Of a DNA stretch of 64,000 nucleotides, positions 40,201-48,631 are shown piece by piece. The DNA is taken from contig NZ_JABGCG010000012.1 of NCBI RefSeq assembly GCF_019799925.1, forward strand, positions 91,040 through 155,039. The letters are read 5' to 3'. The position numbers and the translations under genes were made by a program. The stretch's first letter is position 1. Every line of letters begins with the position of its first letter. This DNA is from Blastococcus sp. CPCC 205250 (lineage in GTDB: Bacteria > Actinomycetota > Actinomycetes > Mycobacteriales > Geodermatophilaceae). A model generated the notes under the pieces. The model searched no databases and was not told the origin of the DNA. It worked only from the letters and a program-made list of their open reading frames with translations.

Positions 40201-40637
40201 CCGCCCGCACCCGGCTGCCCGCCGGCCTGGCGCTGGCCACCGCCGTCCTCCTCACCGGCTGCGCGGGCACGTCCCCCGAGGAGGCGGCGAGCAGTTCCGC
40301 GGCGAGCAGCCCGCCGTCGGCGACCTCCGCCGGCAGCGGCACCCCGCCGGCCGCGGTGACCTCGCAGGCCCCCGCCGGCACCCGGCTGGCCGTGACGGTC
40401 ACCGGCGGCCGCGCCGACGGGGACACCGGGCGGGTGCCCGTCGGCCTCGGCGAGCTGGTGACCCTCACGGTCGCCAGCGACGCCGTCGACGAACTGCACC
40501 TGCACGGGTACGACCTCACCGCCGAGCTGGTCCCCGGTCAGCCGGCGGTGCTCACGTTCACCGCCGACATCGCCGGGGTCTTCGAGGCCGAGCTGCACGC
40601 GGCCGGGACGGTGCTGCTGAGCCTCCAGGTCGGCTGA
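40197..40637 (+). CDS. Cupredoxin-like lipoprotein
   Basis: 146 aa. Lipobox LTGC (about 19-22), a Ser/Pro-rich linker, then a cupredoxin-type beta domain (about 60-146). ELHLHGYDLTAELVPG and VLTFTADIAGVFEAELH resemble COX2-like/plastocyanin-like folds, but the Cys copper ligand is missing. GTG 40197 overlaps the upstream stop. Lies in the middle of the three-gene module. Confidence 0.78.
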   Translation: MTARTRLPAGLALATAVLLTGCAGTSPEEAASSSAASSPPSATSAGSGTPPAAVTSQAPAGTRLAVTVTGGRADGDTGRVPVGLGELVTLTVASDAVDELHLHGYDLTAELVPGQPAVLTFTADIAGVFEAELHAAGTVLLSLQVG

Positions 40638-40645
40638 CGCCCGCG

Positions 40646-41965
40646 GTGGAGGACCCTGCCCTCGAGCTCGTCGCCCACGGCGTCGGCTCCCGCACCGACC
40701 TGCCGCTGCCGCTGGGGCTGGCGCTGTACGGCGCCGGGGCGGCGATCCTGGTCAGCTTCGTCGTCCTGCTGCTGTTCTGGCGCACCCCGAAGCTCGGCGA
40801 CGCCGCGTCCGGCCGGCCGCTGCCGGCGGGGCTGCAGCGCGCCGCCGACTCCCCCGCCGTCCGGCGCGGCCTGCAGGCGGTCGCCCTCGCCGTCGCCGGC
40901 CTCGTCGTCGCCGCGGCCCTGCTCGGGCCCGAGGAGACCTCGCGCAACCTGGCCCCCTGGGTCCTCTACGTGACCTTCTGGGTGGGCCTGGTGCCGGCCA
41001 GCCTGCTGGCCGGACCCGTCTGGCGGGTGGTCAACCCGCTGCGGCTGCTCTCCCGGCTGTTGCGGCCGCTGTCCGGTGCCCCCCGCGGGGCGCACCGGCT
41101 GCCCGCCCTGGGCCTGTGGCCCGGCGCGGTCGCGCTGCTGGCCTTCGTCTGGCTGGAGCTCGTCCCCGCCGGGCGCACCGATCCCGACGTCGTCGCCGGG
41201 TGGCTGGTCGGCTACGCGGTCGTGCAGGTGGGCGCGTCGCTGTGGTTCGGCGAGGAGTGGTTCGCCGCCGGCGACGGCTTCGAGGTGTACTCGACGCTGC
41301 TGGCCCGGTTGTCGGTGCTCGGCCGGCGCGACGACGGCCGGCTGGTGCTGCGCTCCCCGCTCACCAACGCGACGACGACGCCGTCGCGGCCCGGGCTGGC
41401 CGCGGTCGTGCTGGTGCTGCTGGGCTCGACGGCCTTCGACGGGCTGACGCGCACGGTGTGGTGGCAGAGCGGACCGGGGTCGGCGGACGACGTCGGCTCG
41501 GGCACGCTCGGCCTGGTCGCGATGGTCGCCCTGGTGGCCCTGCTGTACCTCGCCGGGACACGGCTGTCGGGGCGGCTCAGCCGGCTGCCGCTGGGTCCGC
41601 AGCCCCGGCTGTTCGCCGCGACCGTGGTGCCCATCGCGCTCGGGTACACCGTCGCGCACTACTTCAGCCTGCTGGTCCTGGACGGCCAGACGACGTGGAT
41701 CCTCGCGAGCAACCCGTTCGGGACCGCCGGGGTCGACCTGTTCAGCACCTACGGCAACGTCGTCGACCTGCGCGCGGTCTCCGCCGACCTCATCGCCTAC
41801 GTGCAGGTCGGCGCGGTCGTCGCCGGCCACGTCGTCGGCGTGCTGCTGGCCCACGAGCGGGCACTGCGCCTGGCGCCGCGCGCGCCGGCGTCGGACCAGC
41901 TGCCGCTGGTGGTCGTGATGGTGCTGTTCACCGTCGGCGGGCTGGGCCTGCTCTTCGGCTTCTGA
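40646..41965 (+). CDS. Polytopic membrane protein, third gene of the module
   Basis: 439 aa with about ten hydrophobic segments. Begins EDPALELVAHGVGSRTDLPL with a VAHG segment; FVVLLLFWRTPKL, WVLYVTFWVGLVP and IALGYTVAHYFSLLVLDGQ are recognisable stretches. Similar proteins in actinobacteria are sometimes labelled fenitrothion hydrolase, an annotation I cannot support from motifs. GTG 40646, 8 nt after the lipoprotein stop. Confidence 0.75.
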   Translation: MEDPALELVAHGVGSRTDLPLPLGLALYGAGAAILVSFVVLLLFWRTPKLGDAASGRPLPAGLQRAADSPAVRRGLQAVALAVAGLVVAAALLGPEETSRNLAPWVLYVTFWVGLVPASLLAGPVWRVVNPLRLLSRLLRPLSGAPRGAHRLPALGLWPGAVALLAFVWLELVPAGRTDPDVVAGWLVGYAVVQVGASLWFGEEWFAAGDGFEVYSTLLARLSVLGRRDDGRLVLRSPLTNATTTPSRPGLAAVVLVLLGSTAFDGLTRTVWWQSGPGSADDVGSGTLGLVAMVALVALLYLAGTRLSGRLSRLPLGPQPRLFAATVVPIALGYTVAHYFSLLVLDGQTTWILASNPFGTAGVDLFSTYGNVVDLRAVSADLIAYVQVGAVVAGHVVGVLLAHERALRLAPRAPASDQLPLVVVMVLFTVGGLGLLFGF

Positions 41966-41967
41966 GC

Positions 41968-41986
41968 CCGACCGGCCGCCGGTCGG
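41968..41986. terminator. Short perfect hairpin between convergent genes
   Basis: CCGACCGG-CCG-CCGGTCGG, three bases past the stop of the plus-strand gene and 15 nt from the minus-strand stop at 42002. Confidence 0.6.
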
Positions 41987-42001
41987 CGGACGCCCGCCGG
42001 C

Positions 42002-42559
42002 TCAGATGCCGACGCCGAGCTCGTCGGCCAGCGCGCGGCGTCGGGTGAGGTCGGCGGCCCGCCGGCGGGCCAGGTCGACGAGGTCGGCGGACAGCCGGGC
42101 CGTCTCCACCGCGGCCTCCTCCCGCAGCGCCGCGAGGTACGCCTCGACGGTGTCCACGGCGCGCGCGGCCCACGCCCGGACGGTGCCGGCGTCGACATCG
42201 GGAGCGAAGTTCTCCGGCAGCCGCAGCACCGGACCGCCGTCGGCCCAACGGTCCCAGTCCCCCACCGGCGGTTCCGCCTCCGGGGGCCGGCCGGGGCGGC
42301 TGGCGAAGAACCGGCCCTCGCCGTCGAACGGCACGCGCACGGTGACGGTCAGCCGGGCGGCCGTGCCGGTGGTGAAGGTGGCCTCCTCCCGCCGCAGCCG
42401 CGGCAGGGTGGGCGCCGAGGCCCGGAGCAGGTCGTCGACGCGGCGGACCGGGTCGACGAGCTCCTCGTCGAGGGCCCACTGCAGGACCTGCGCCGTCAGC
42501 GCCGTCCGCCGGCGGGAGGTGTCGTCGGCGAACCTGCCGACGGTGAACAGCTGCGGCAT
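42002..42559 (-). CDS. Conserved hypothetical protein
   Basis: 185 aa, soluble. Begins MPQLFTVGRFADDTSRRRTA; helical N- and C-terminal parts with a beta middle (TARLTVTVRVPFDGEGRFFA). The C-terminal third is a highly charged helix (AAVETARLSADLVDLARRRA). ATG 42559 follows CAGGAT by 7 nt (leaderless). Family not recognised. Confidence 0.7.
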   Translation of the reverse strand: MPQLFTVGRFADDTSRRRTALTAQVLQWALDEELVDPVRRVDDLLRASAPTLPRLRREEATFTTGTAARLTVTVRVPFDGEGRFFASRPGRPPEAEPPVGDWDRWADGGPVLRLPENFAPDVDAGTVRAWAARAVDTVEAYLAALREEAAVETARLSADLVDLARRRAADLTRRRALADELGVGI

Positions 42560-42590
42560 GCCGACCATCCTGCTCGCGCCGGCCGCGGGG

Positions 42591-42779
42591 CTACTCGCGG
42601 ACGACCCAGACCTCGGCCGGCCCCTCGGGCGTCGACCGCACCTGCACGGGCTCGAACCGCTCGTAGACGCCGTACCACTGCGGACCGGCGTAGACGAGGA
42701 CGGAGGAGCTGAGCTCTTCGGGCGCCACGTCGTCCACCTGGCCGTGGCGCGGCCCACCCCAGTGGAAGACCAAGGACAT
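42591..42779 (-). CDS. Small hypothetical protein
   Basis: 62 aa: MSLVFHWGGPRHGQVDDV, then ELSSSVLVYAGPQWYGVYERF and ending VWVVRE. A compact beta protein by appearance. ATG 42779 follows TACGGT by 7 nt, so leaderless. Lies upstream of the 185-aa gene on the same strand with a 31-nt gap. Function unknown. Confidence 0.7.
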   Translation of the reverse strand: MSLVFHWGGPRHGQVDDVAPEELSSSVLVYAGPQWYGVYERFEPVQVRSTPEGPAEVWVVRE

Positions 42780-42984
42780 GGGGAGAACCGTAGTCGCCCC
42801 CGCGCCGTCCCCGGCGATCACCCCGTCGGGCATCGCGGCCGGTCAGCGCCCGATGGGCGCCGCTCCCCCGGCCGGCGACGTCCCCGTGCGGTGGGCCCGG
42901 CCCGCTGACGCTCGGAGCCGGGATGGACGCTGCCATCCCGGACCGATCCCGTGGACCCGGACTCGGTGCACTCTGGGGGACGCG

Positions 42985-43965
42985 TCACACCGGCCGGGCG
43001 CCGGAGCGGCTGCGGAAGTCCCCGCGCCCGGTGTCCCCGCGCCAGTCCGCGAAGCTCTCCCCGGTCAGCTCCTCCAGCAGGGAGACGTCCTCCAGCAGCG
43101 GCCCCAGCACCTCGCGGCGGACCTCGACCGGCATCTTCGGGCGCGGCACCCGGCCGGCGTGCAGCGCGGCCAGCAGCGGACGGCTGACCTGCCGCCACAC
43201 CTGCGGCGGCAGGTGCGCACCCAGCGCCGCCCCGGCCCGCGCCACCCGGGCCAACCCGCGGTGCCGGCGGGTGTCGGCGACGTGCGGCTTCACGTTCTCC
43301 GGTGGGACGGCGTGGGCCAGCCCCGGCTCGACACCGAGGAAGACGCTCACCCGGTCCAGCGTCGCCCGCGGGCTGTCGACCAGCTCCCGGTAGCGCAGGA
43401 GCAGCACCTGCCGGCGGGGCAGGTGCCGGTACAGGCTCCGCAGCTGCTCGCCGTAGCGGCCCAGCCCCCGGTAGTGCCAGAACGGCGCCCACCCGTCGGC
43501 GATCCGCCGCTCCTCGGCCCGCACGGCGGTGAGGAAGTCCGGCTCGGGCTCAAGTCCGTCGGCGCGGAGGTGGACCCAGTTAGAGTACGCGCGGTCGACC
43601 GGGTCGCGGACGATCGCGACCACCTTCACGCCGGGGAGGTCGGCGGCCAGGCGTGCCTGGGCGTCGCGGTCGTAGAGGTAGAACGGCGTGCTCTCGCCGG
43701 CGACGGCGGCCGCCGGGGCAGCGGCGAACAGCGCCAGGTAGTCCGAGCGGCGCCACACCCACTCCTGCGCGCTGTGCGCGTCGCCGGGGCCCCGCTGGCC
43801 GCTGCGGGGCGGTGGACGGCCGTCGGTCAGGTAGAACTTCGGCTCCTTGACCGGCGACAGGTACAGCGCCGGGTGGGTCGCCAGCGCCGCGTGCAGCGCC
43901 GTCGTCCCGGCCTTGGGCGCGCCGGCGATGACGAAGTCGGGCAACCGGCCGGCCGGTGCGCTCAT
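42985..43965 (-). CDS. Sulfotransferase family protein
   Basis: 326 aa. The PAPS-binding motif FVIAGAPKAGTTALHAALA (5'-phosphosulfate loop) near 11-29 and the 3'-phosphate binding VVAIVRDPVDRAYSNWVHLRADG around 113-135 are clear. It would transfer sulfate from PAPS to a carbohydrate or other acceptor. GGAGG at 6 nt before ATG 43965. Divergent from a GH43-like gene, so a surface glycan is a reasonable acceptor. Confidence 0.9.
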   Translation of the reverse strand: MSAPAGRLPDFVIAGAPKAGTTALHAALATHPALYLSPVKEPKFYLTDGRPPPRSGQRGPGDAHSAQEWVWRRSDYLALFAAAPAAAVAGESTPFYLYDRDAQARLAADLPGVKVVAIVRDPVDRAYSNWVHLRADGLEPEPDFLTAVRAEERRIADGWAPFWHYRGLGRYGEQLRSLYRHLPRRQVLLLRYRELVDSPRATLDRVSVFLGVEPGLAHAVPPENVKPHVADTRRHRGLARVARAGAALGAHLPPQVWRQVSRPLLAALHAGRVPRPKMPVEVRREVLGPLLEDVSLLEELTGESFADWRGDTGRGDFRSRSGARPV

Positions 43966-44021
43966 CAGGTGCCTCCTGGGCGGGATCGGGTGGTCTCTCG
44001 GACGGGGTGTAGACACGCGGG

Positions 44022-44948
44022 GTGATCGACGGCCCGACCCGTGTCCCCGCTCCGCGACCGCCCGAACCGCAGCGCCTCTGGGCCGACGCGGAGGTGGTGG
44101 TGGAGCCGGAGGAGCCCCGGCCGGGGTCCTGGGCCGGCGGTCCGTCGGCCCAGTTCGTGGACGGCACGTGGTGGCTGGCCTACCGGTTGCGCCGGCCGGT
44201 CGGCGAGGGCCGCGGGTTCGGCAACGTGCTGGCCCGCTCCGACGACGGGGTCCGCTTCGAGCCGGTGGGCGCGCTGGGCAAGGACCGCTTCGGGGCCGAG
44301 TCGCTCGAGCGCCCGGCCCTCGTGCACACCCCCGACGGCCGGTGGCGGCTGTACGTCAGCTGCGCCACGCCCGGCACGAAGCACTGGCGGGTCGACCTGC
44401 TGGAGGCCGACACCGTCGAGGGCCTGGCCACCGCCGCGCCGCGCACCGTGCTGCCCGGCAGCGACTCGGCGGCGGTCAAGGACCCCGTGGTCCGTCACGA
44501 CGGCGGGCAGTGGCACCTCTGGGCCTCGGTCCACCCGCTCGACGACCCGGACGCCACCGACCGGATGACCACCGAGCACGCGACCAGCCCCGACGGCGTC
44601 GACTGGACCTGGCGCGGCACCGCGCTGGCCGGGACCGAGGGCAGCTGGGACGCCCGGGGCGTGCGGTTCACCACCGTGGTGCTCGACGGCTCCCGCAGCT
44701 GGGCGCTGTACGACGGCCGGGCGACCGCTGAGGAGAACTGGGAGGAGCGCACCGGCCTGGCCGAGCACGACGGCGAGGGCGGTTTCCGCGCCGCGGACGG
44801 CGGGCCGCTGCTGAGCAGCCCGCACGCACCCGGCGGCCTGCGCTACGCCGACGTGGTGGGCCTGCCCGACGGCGGTGCCCGCTGGTTCTACGAGGCCACC
44901 CGCGCCGACGGGGCGCACGAGCTGCGCACCGTCGTCCTCTCGGGCTGA
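44022..44948 (+). CDS. GH43/five-bladed propeller-like protein
   Basis: 308 aa, no signal peptide. Repeated propeller signatures: GPSAQFVDGTWWLAYRL, ERPALVHTPDGRWRLYVS, KDPVVRHDGGQWHLWAS and GVRFTTVVLDGSRSWALYD. They resemble glycosidase families 43/62/68-type five-bladed folds. Catalytic acids are not certain. GTG 44022 follows TAGACA by 6 nt (leaderless). The cytoplasmic location argues for an intracellular sugar-active enzyme. Confidence 0.75.
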   Translation: MIDGPTRVPAPRPPEPQRLWADAEVVVEPEEPRPGSWAGGPSAQFVDGTWWLAYRLRRPVGEGRGFGNVLARSDDGVRFEPVGALGKDRFGAESLERPALVHTPDGRWRLYVSCATPGTKHWRVDLLEADTVEGLATAAPRTVLPGSDSAAVKDPVVRHDGGQWHLWASVHPLDDPDATDRMTTEHATSPDGVDWTWRGTALAGTEGSWDARGVRFTTVVLDGSRSWALYDGRATAEENWEERTGLAEHDGEGGFRAADGGPLLSSPHAPGGLRYADVVGLPDGGARWFYEATRADGAHELRTVVLSG

Positions 44949-44953
44949 GCCGC

Positions 44954-45337
44954 TCACGGGGCGCCGGCCGTCGACGCCCGCGTAGGCCACCGACGGCCCG
45001 TCGCCGAGGACTCCGGCCCGGCCGGCCAGCAGCCGGTCGACGTCGGCGACCTCGGCGACCGCTCCCCGCCGGCGAGGTGGGCCGGTCCGGCGTCGAGCCC
45101 TCGCGGCGGCCGACGGCCGCACCTGCGCCGTAGGGCGCAGAACTCGTGCCCCGAGAGGGCGACCCAGTCCGCGCCGGTGGCGGCCAGTGAGAAGCGCCGG
45201 TGCGGCACCAGAAAGGCGCCGTCGACGACGACCCGTGTCCCGGCCGCGTGCACCACCACCTCAGGCAGCGGCAGCGGCAGCGGCAGCGGCAGCGCCTCGC
45301 CGGTCACGTCGGGACGGGACAGGACGGCGGTGAACAC
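44954..45337 (-). pseudogene. Apparent frameshifted gene remnant
   Basis: A good start (GTG 45337 with GAGGAGACCC upstream) opens a frame reading FTAVLSRPDVTGEAL, then VVVHAAGTRVVVDGAFLVPH and SGHEFCALRRR. After about codon 75 the codon bias moves to another frame, which reads AEVADVDRLLAGRAGVLGDG and ends near the GH43-like stop. A shift of about one base near 45060-45110 would restore a longer protein. A sequencing error is the alternative. Family unknown. Confidence 0.45.
45264..45293. repeat. Five tandem GGCAGC hexamers
   Basis: Encodes the LPLPLPLP run in the remnant gene on the minus strand; variation in copy number keeps frame. Confidence 0.85.
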
Positions 45338-45505
45338 GGGTCTCCTCGGTACGGGGACCCGCTGCGCAGGTCCGCGCTTGCCGGCGCCGGTCCGCGCCCG
45401 CCTGGTCGTCACCCGGAGCACCCCACCGCGGAGGAGGGTTGCCGGCCAGCGAGCCGGGGCTTTCGCGCTGGCACTCGTGACCTGCCGACCAGCCTGGCAG
45501 ACCTA

Positions 45506-45544
45506 CCAATACCCGTCAAACCCGATCGGATTGATAGGGATTGG
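45506..45544. repeat. 39-bp imperfect palindrome in a low-GC patch
   Basis: Begins CCAATACCCGTCAAA and ends TTGATAGGGATTGG around a central CCGATCGG. The local base composition is clearly less GC-rich than the rest of the window. It lies in the 565-bp non-coding stretch 45338-45902. Possible operator, recombination site or remnant of a mobile element. Confidence 0.6.
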
Positions 45545-45670
45545 CGTCGTGACCGGTCGTGGGAGGACCCGGCCGTCCTGGACCCTGGCTGGCGACCGCC
45601 GGCCCGCAGGTCGCCGCGACCCGGGGCATCGGCCGTCGAGCCGGGTGACCCCGAGGCCCGCCGGGACGGG

Positions 45671-45717
45671 TGGAGCTGAGGGGACTCGGACCTCTGACCC
45701 CCGGGTTGCCAGCGCGG
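45671..45717 (-). pseudogene. Degenerate 3' fragment of tRNA-Ala(GGC)
   Basis: 39 of 47 bases match the intact tRNA-Ala 3' half at 48054-48100, including the acceptor and T-arm; 23 bp across 45666-45688 match exactly 48049-48071, extending past the tRNA end. The anticodon stem no longer pairs and the 5' half is missing. It is a duplication of the tRNA end, as produced by integration into a tRNA gene or by local rearrangement. Confidence 0.72.
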
Positions 45718-45902
45718 CCGGAGGGGTTTCCCAAACAGCGCAGCGGTACTCGTCGCGAGTGACGCGGCGGAGGCTCGAGAACCGACTCGAGCAGCGTCGG
45801 TGATGACCAGACCTCCGTCGTCGTCCCCCTGTGAGCCCTCATGCGTTCGGTACTGCGAACGCAGGAGGTCGGCGACGGCAGCCGCAGTGCACCCGGGCCC
45901 CG

Positions 45903-47195
45903 TCACCGGCGGAGCGCAGGGACCCGAGGCGCCGCGCGGTCGGTGGCGCCCGGCGCTCGGACGGACCGCCGGTCCGCGAGCCGGCAGGCGGCGGCCAGCG
46001 CCGCGAGCCCGGCGACGACCGACCACGGGTGCGCGATGACGACCCCCTCCGTCCCGGCGAGCGGGTTTGCGAGGACGCCGAGCCGGTCCAGCGCCCAGCC
46101 GGTCGCGGCGACGAGCGCCATGGTGGCGCCGGCCCAGCGGACCGCCGGGTACGCCCGGGTGCGCGAGAGTGCGTACAGCGAGGGGAAGACCAGGGCGACG
46201 GTCAGCAGCTGGGCGAGTTCGACGCCCACGTTGAAGGCCAGCAGGGCCGGCACGGACGCGGAGCCGGCCAGCCCCAGGTCGGCCAGGATCCCGGCGAAGG
46301 CCAGGCCGTGCACCAGCCCGAAGGCGCCGGCGATGAGGACCTCCCCGTCGCGGACCAGCGGCCGCAGGGCGTGCACCGCCGCCACTCCCACCGAGACCGC
46401 GATGAGGACCTCCACCGGCGCGCTCGGCACGGTCACCCACCCCAGCGCCGAGGCGAGCAGCGTGAGTGAGTGGCCGACGGTGAAGGCGGTGACCACACCG
46501 AGGACACGCCGCAGGGGCGGGAGGGCGCCGTCGCGCCGCCGCCACCGGCCGGCGACCGCCATGACCGGCGCCACCAGCAGCAGCGCCAACAGGAACAGCA
46601 GGTGGTCGGCCCCCTGGAGCACGTGGTGCAGGCCGTGGCCGATCATGTCGGCGATCCCGGTGCCGGCGGTCTCGCCGACCTGCAGGCTGTCGTCGGATGC
46701 GGTGAGGACGCCGGCGGTGGAGATGTCGCCGGCGGCGTCGGTGAGGACGACGACCGCCTCGTGTGAGGAGTCCGCCTCGATCACCCCGTCGTAGGTGAGC
46801 GTGAAGCCCGACGGGTCGGCGCCGCCGGGGTCGACCGCGACCTCGACGCTGAGGGAGTCGATGCCCTCGACCGTCTCGCGGGCGACGTCGGTGTGGGTCT
46901 CGGTCCACGTCGTCCCGTCCGTGCCGGTCACGGTGAGGTGCTCGTCGACGTAGGCGGTCACCGCATCGGCGTAGGCCGCCGTGTCGGTGGAGGTCCCGAG
47001 GTCGGTGCCGAGCGCGTCCTCGAGCGCGTCGACCGCGACGCTGATCGTCGTGTCCACCGAGTCCTCGCCCACGCGCACCGAGAGCGTGCTGCTCCCCAGG
47101 CTGTGCGCGGCGGCGACGGACGGGGTGAGCAGGACCAGACCGCCGGCCAGGGCGGCGCCGGCCGCGAGGGTGCGGCGACGGAGGGAGGTGGTCAT
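45903..47195 (-). CDS. HupE/UreJ-family membrane protein with N-terminal extracytoplasmic domain
   Basis: 430 aa. A signal-like N terminus (TLAAGAALAGGLVLLTPSVA) then AHSLGSSTL and an Asp/Thr-rich soluble domain to about 185. Seven hydrophobic segments follow, with GLHHVLQGADHLLFLLALLL, FTVGHSLTLLAS and FGLVHGLAFAGIL, the His motifs of HupE/UreJ-type nickel or metal transporters. ATG 47195 with GGAGG at 7 nt. Metal specificity cannot be told. Confidence 0.85.
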   Translation of the reverse strand: MTTSLRRRTLAAGAALAGGLVLLTPSVAAAHSLGSSTLSVRVGEDSVDTTISVAVDALEDALGTDLGTSTDTAAYADAVTAYVDEHLTVTGTDGTTWTETHTDVARETVEGIDSLSVEVAVDPGGADPSGFTLTYDGVIEADSSHEAVVVLTDAAGDISTAGVLTASDDSLQVGETAGTGIADMIGHGLHHVLQGADHLLFLLALLLVAPVMAVAGRWRRRDGALPPLRRVLGVVTAFTVGHSLTLLASALGWVTVPSAPVEVLIAVSVGVAAVHALRPLVRDGEVLIAGAFGLVHGLAFAGILADLGLAGSASVPALLAFNVGVELAQLLTVALVFPSLYALSRTRAYPAVRWAGATMALVAATGWALDRLGVLANPLAGTEGVVIAHPWSVVAGLAALAAACRLADRRSVRAPGATDRAAPRVPALRR

Positions 47196-47372
47196 GGCGG
47201 CCGAGCCTGCCGACGGCGCCTGGGAGCTCCCTGCACGCGGACTGGGGGCCGGCACTCACGCTGGGTGAGACTCCCGTCTCACAGTGTCTCCACAGCGCAC
47301 GTCCAGCCGCACCCCTGTCCGCGGCGCGAGCGTGGCCCTCGACCGACTCACCCCGATCGAGATGAGCCAGCC

Positions 47373-47969
47373 ATGAAGCTCCGCACGACCCTCGCCGCCG
47401 TCCTCCTGACCGCCGTCGTCCCGATCGCCGCCGCGTGCGGCACGACCGCCGAGGCGGCCTCGACCACGACGAGCGCGAGCACCAGCACGAGCAGCACGAC
47501 CGACACCGGCACCACCGCCGAGGACACCGCGCCCCAGGGCGGCCCCGCCGGTGGCATGGGTGGCGGCCCAGGCGCCGTCGACGTCTCCGCGGTCACCACC
47601 GAGGAGCAGCTCGTCGAGCTGATCCAGCAGGCCTACGGCGACGCCGGCCTCGACCTGCACCGCGGCCACCAGCCCGTGCAGGACGTCCTCGACGAGGTGC
47701 TGACCATCAGCCACGACGAGTTGCACGTGCGCATGGACGCCGGCCAGAACCTGGCAGCCGTCGCCGAGGACCTCGGCATCGACCCGCAGACCCTCGTCGA
47801 CGCGCTCGTGGAGTCCTGGAGCCCGGCCATCGACGGCCTCCTGGACTCCGGCGTCATCGCCGAGGACGAGGCCGAGCAGTACCGGGCGGCCCTCGAGGAG
47901 GCATTCAGCTTCCGGGTGAACTGGGACGGCGAGGAGGGGACCCCGACCTACACCGGCCTCGACGCCTGA
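47373..47969 (+). CDS. Putative lipoprotein with helical C-terminal domain
   Basis: 198 aa. Lipobox IAAAC near 18-22, a Thr/Ser-rich linker (AEAASTTTSASTSTSSTTDT), a Gly/Pro spacer, and helical segments: EEQLVELIQQAYGDAGLDLH, GQNLAAVAEDLGIDPQTLVD and IAEDEAEQYRAALEEAF. The last two resemble tandem helical repeats seen in small secreted actinobacterial proteins. Divergent from the HupE-like gene (177 nt). Function unknown. Confidence 0.75.
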   Translation: MKLRTTLAAVLLTAVVPIAAACGTTAEAASTTTSASTSTSSTTDTGTTAEDTAPQGGPAGGMGGGPGAVDVSAVTTEEQLVELIQQAYGDAGLDLHRGHQPVQDVLDEVLTISHDELHVRMDAGQNLAAVAEDLGIDPQTLVDALVESWSPAIDGLLDSGVIAEDEAEQYRAALEEAFSFRVNWDGEEGTPTYTGLDA

Positions 47970-48006
47970 CCGCGGGTGGGCCCGGACGCCCGTTTCGACA
48001 CCGGTG

Positions 48007-48048
48007 ACGACTCAGGGCGCCCTCCCGGAGGAAGACGCCCTGAGTCGT
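48007..48048. terminator. Bidirectional terminator hairpin between lipoprotein gene and tRNA
   Basis: Arms ACGACTCAGGGCG (48007-48019) and CGCCCTGAGTCGT (48036-48048) around a 16-nt loop. Directly follows the mature tRNA-Ala end on the minus strand. Confidence 0.85.
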
Positions 48049-48053
48049 ACGGG

Positions 48054-48126
48054 TGGAGCTGAGGGGACTCGAACCCCTGACCCCCACACTGCCAGTGTGG
48101 TGCGCTACCAGCTGCGCCACAGCCCC
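48054..48126 (-). tRNA. tRNA-Ala (GGC anticodon)
   Basis: 73 nt cloverleaf: acceptor GGGGCTG/CAGCTCC with discriminator A, D-arm, anticodon arm CCACA-CTGGCAG-TGTGG giving GGC, and a T-arm AGGGG-TTCGAGT-CCCCT. The 3' CCA is not encoded (ACCC follows). A degenerate copy of the 3' half lies 2.4 kb away. Confidence 0.96.
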
Positions 48127-48217
48127 GTTCCGGCCCTGGTCGAGTGCCCCCGAGCCGTTCGCAACTGTACATCCCCCACCGGTGACAGCCGCGGAGGGGG
48201 TGGGGCGCGGCGGGGTG

Positions 48218-48631
48218 TCAGGCCTGCTTCAGCTGGGCGATGCGCAGGTGGTTGCCGAAGGGGTCGCGCAGGCCGAAGTCGATCCCGTAGGGCTGCTCGA
48301 CCGGCTCCTCGGTGATCTCCACGCCCTTGCCCTCGAGCTCGGCATGGGTGGCGTGGGCGTCGTCGCAGGCGAGGAACAGGTGTCCGCCGGCGACGCCCTT
48401 GCTGATCGCCTGCCGCACCTCGGCCGCGGTCTCCTCGCTCATCGACGGCGGCCCCGGCTTCTCCAGCAGGACCTGGCGGTCCGGCTGGCCCGGCGGCACG
48501 ACCGTCAGCCACCGCATGGGGCCGAACTGCATGTCGCTGTGGACCCGGAAGCCGAGCTTGCCGACGTAGAAGTCCAGCGCCGCGTCCTGGTCGGGCACGT
48601 AGATCTGACTGATGGTGATCCCGGTCAACAT
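48218..48631 (-). CDS. VOC-family glyoxalase-like protein
   Basis: 137 aa. Vicinal-oxygen-chelate fold: QIYVPDQDAALDFYVGKLGF, GGHLFLACDDAHATHAELE, and DPFGNHLRIAQL with the usual metal-ligand positions. ATG 48631 lies 7 nt after TAGCGT (leaderless), and also overlaps the end of the AraC gene by 7 nt. An AraC-VOC pair is common in actinobacteria. Substrate unknown. Confidence 0.87.
   Translation of the reverse strand: MLTGITISQIYVPDQDAALDFYVGKLGFRVHSDMQFGPMRWLTVVPPGQPDRQVLLEKPGPPSMSEETAAEVRQAISKGVAGGHLFLACDDAHATHAELEGKGVEITEEPVEQPYGIDFGLRDPFGNHLRIAQLKQA

Noticed and set aside
40646..41965. Fenitrothion hydrolase
   Set aside because: The label is used for similar membrane proteins, but no hydrolase motif is visible and the context does not support it.
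45264..45293. Phase-variable simple repeat
   Set aside because: Hexamer units cannot shift frame, and the gene is already disrupted.
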